This document shows positions 5,607 through 5,944 of a stretch of DNA of 5,944 bases, in pieces. The number at the start of each line of letters is the position of its first letter. The stretch's first letter is position 1. The notes below the pieces were generated by a model. That model made no database searches and was not told the origin of the DNA. It was given only the letters and a program-made list of their open reading frames with translations. The stretch comes from Gemmatimonadota bacterium. Lineage in GTDB: Bacteria > Gemmatimonadota > Gemmatimonadetes > Gemmatimonadales > Gemmatimonadaceae. The position numbers and the translations under genes are program-made. Where the stretch lies: contig PLMM01000015.1 of assembly GCA_003142495.1 (NCBI GenBank), positions 1-5,944 on the forward strand, in the 5' to 3' direction.

Positions 5607-5944
5607 CGACCAGGCAGTTGCTTCAAGAAGGCGTGGCGTGGGGCCCGCGCGGGCTCGTGCCGGCCGTCGTCCAGGATGCCGCCGACGGGCGAGTGCTGAT
5701 GGTGGCGTACGTCGATGCCGAGGCGCTCGCGGCGACGCTGGCCACGGGCGAGGTCCACTTCCACTCGCGCTCACGCGACCGGCTGTGGCGCAAGGGCGAG
5801 TCGAGCGGCAACGTGCTGCGTTTGGTGGACGTGGCTCTCGACTGCGACGGCGACGCGCTGCTCATGCAGACGAACCCCGTCGGGCCGACATGCCATCGCG
5901 GAACGCGGAGTTGCTTCGACTCGGCCGACGACGCGGCCAGTAGC
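5603..5944 (+). CDS. hisI: Phosphoribosyl-AMP cyclohydrolase (HisI), N-terminal 114 residues; 3' end outside window
   Basis: HisI opens the adenine ring of phosphoribosyl-AMP to give ProFAR, the HisA substrate. The frame from GTG 5603 is open to the last base and gives 114 residues beginning [20 protein letters not shown]. Family motifs are [20 protein letters not shown] (18-37), [18 protein letters not shown] (53-70), LDCDGDALL (79-87), and the metal-binding GPTCHRG and SCF near the end. The metal-ligand positions D80, D82 and D84 and cysteines C81, C97 and C104 are present. Stand-alone HisI ends about here, but HisI is often fused to the pyrophosphohydrolase HisE. Since no stop is reached and no separate hisE is visible, a HisIE fusion is possible but cannot be judged. 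The start overlaps the hisF stop as GTGA. Confidence 0.95.
   Translation, partial: MTTRQLLQEGVAWGPRGLVPAVVQDAADGRVLMVAYVDAEALAATLATGEVHFHSRSRDRLWRKGESSGNVLRLVDVALDCDGDALLMQTNPVGPTCHRGTRSCFDSADDAASS

Noticed and set aside
1..5944. A new defence, mobile or RNA-guided system
   Set aside because: Every gene is a recognisable histidine biosynthesis enzyme; no repeats array, recombinase, toxin or untranslated stretch over 16 bases was seen.

Overview
The window is one strand of a tightly packed, GC-rich bacterial histidine biosynthesis operon, and essentially every base is coding on the + strand. It is cut at both ends. It opens inside hisG (ATP phosphoribosyltransferase) and closes inside hisI (phosphoribosyl-AMP cyclohydrolase). 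The order is hisG(partial)-hisDC(fused)-hisH-hisA-hisB-hisF-hisI(partial). No promoter, terminator, RNA gene, CRISPR array, transposase or phage gene is visible. The largest gap between neighbouring genes is 16 bases.

Layout: hisG tail (1-542); a single 788-codon gene joining histidinol dehydrogenase to histidinol-phosphate aminotransferase (539-2905); the glutaminase subunit HisH (2902-3498); the isomerase HisA (3495-4208); a short, divergent HisB dehydratase (4225-4767); the cyclase subunit HisF (4767-5606); and the start of HisI (5603 to window end). The joints are 4-base ATGA/GTGA overlaps (hisG/hisDC, hisDC/hisH, hisH/hisA, hisF/hisI), a 1-base TGATG overlap (hisB/hisF), and one 16-base gap (hisA/hisB) that contains a Shine-Dalgarno sequence. 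This is the pattern of a polycistronic, translationally coupled operon.

Together the genes cover most of the pathway from PRPP + ATP to histidine. HisG does step 1 and HisI the PR-AMP cyclohydrolase step. HisA isomerises ProFAR to PRFAR. HisH + HisF make imidazole glycerol phosphate and AICAR. HisB dehydrates it, the HisC half transaminates, and the HisD half carries out the last two oxidations. PR-ATP pyrophosphohydrolase (HisE) and histidinol-phosphate phosphatase are not visible. HisE could be fused to HisI beyond the window end, and the phosphatase could be elsewhere.

Organism: a high-GC bacterium. The HisA sequence (VTAVHREG in place of the usual TDIxxDG-type segment) and the divergent HisB remind me of Gemmatimonadota, but this is recollection, not a search.

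The window is housekeeping metabolism, and I see no new defence, mobile or signalling system. The points worth a second look are the HisD-HisC fusion and its low-complexity linker; a 26-residue insertion in HisF with foreign-looking codon use, a perfect 8-bp hairpin with a GCGA loop, and 7-bp inverted repeats spanning 72 bp; the compact, altered HisB in an unusual operon position; and a 7-codon mini-ORF that exactly bridges the hisA stop and the hisB start.
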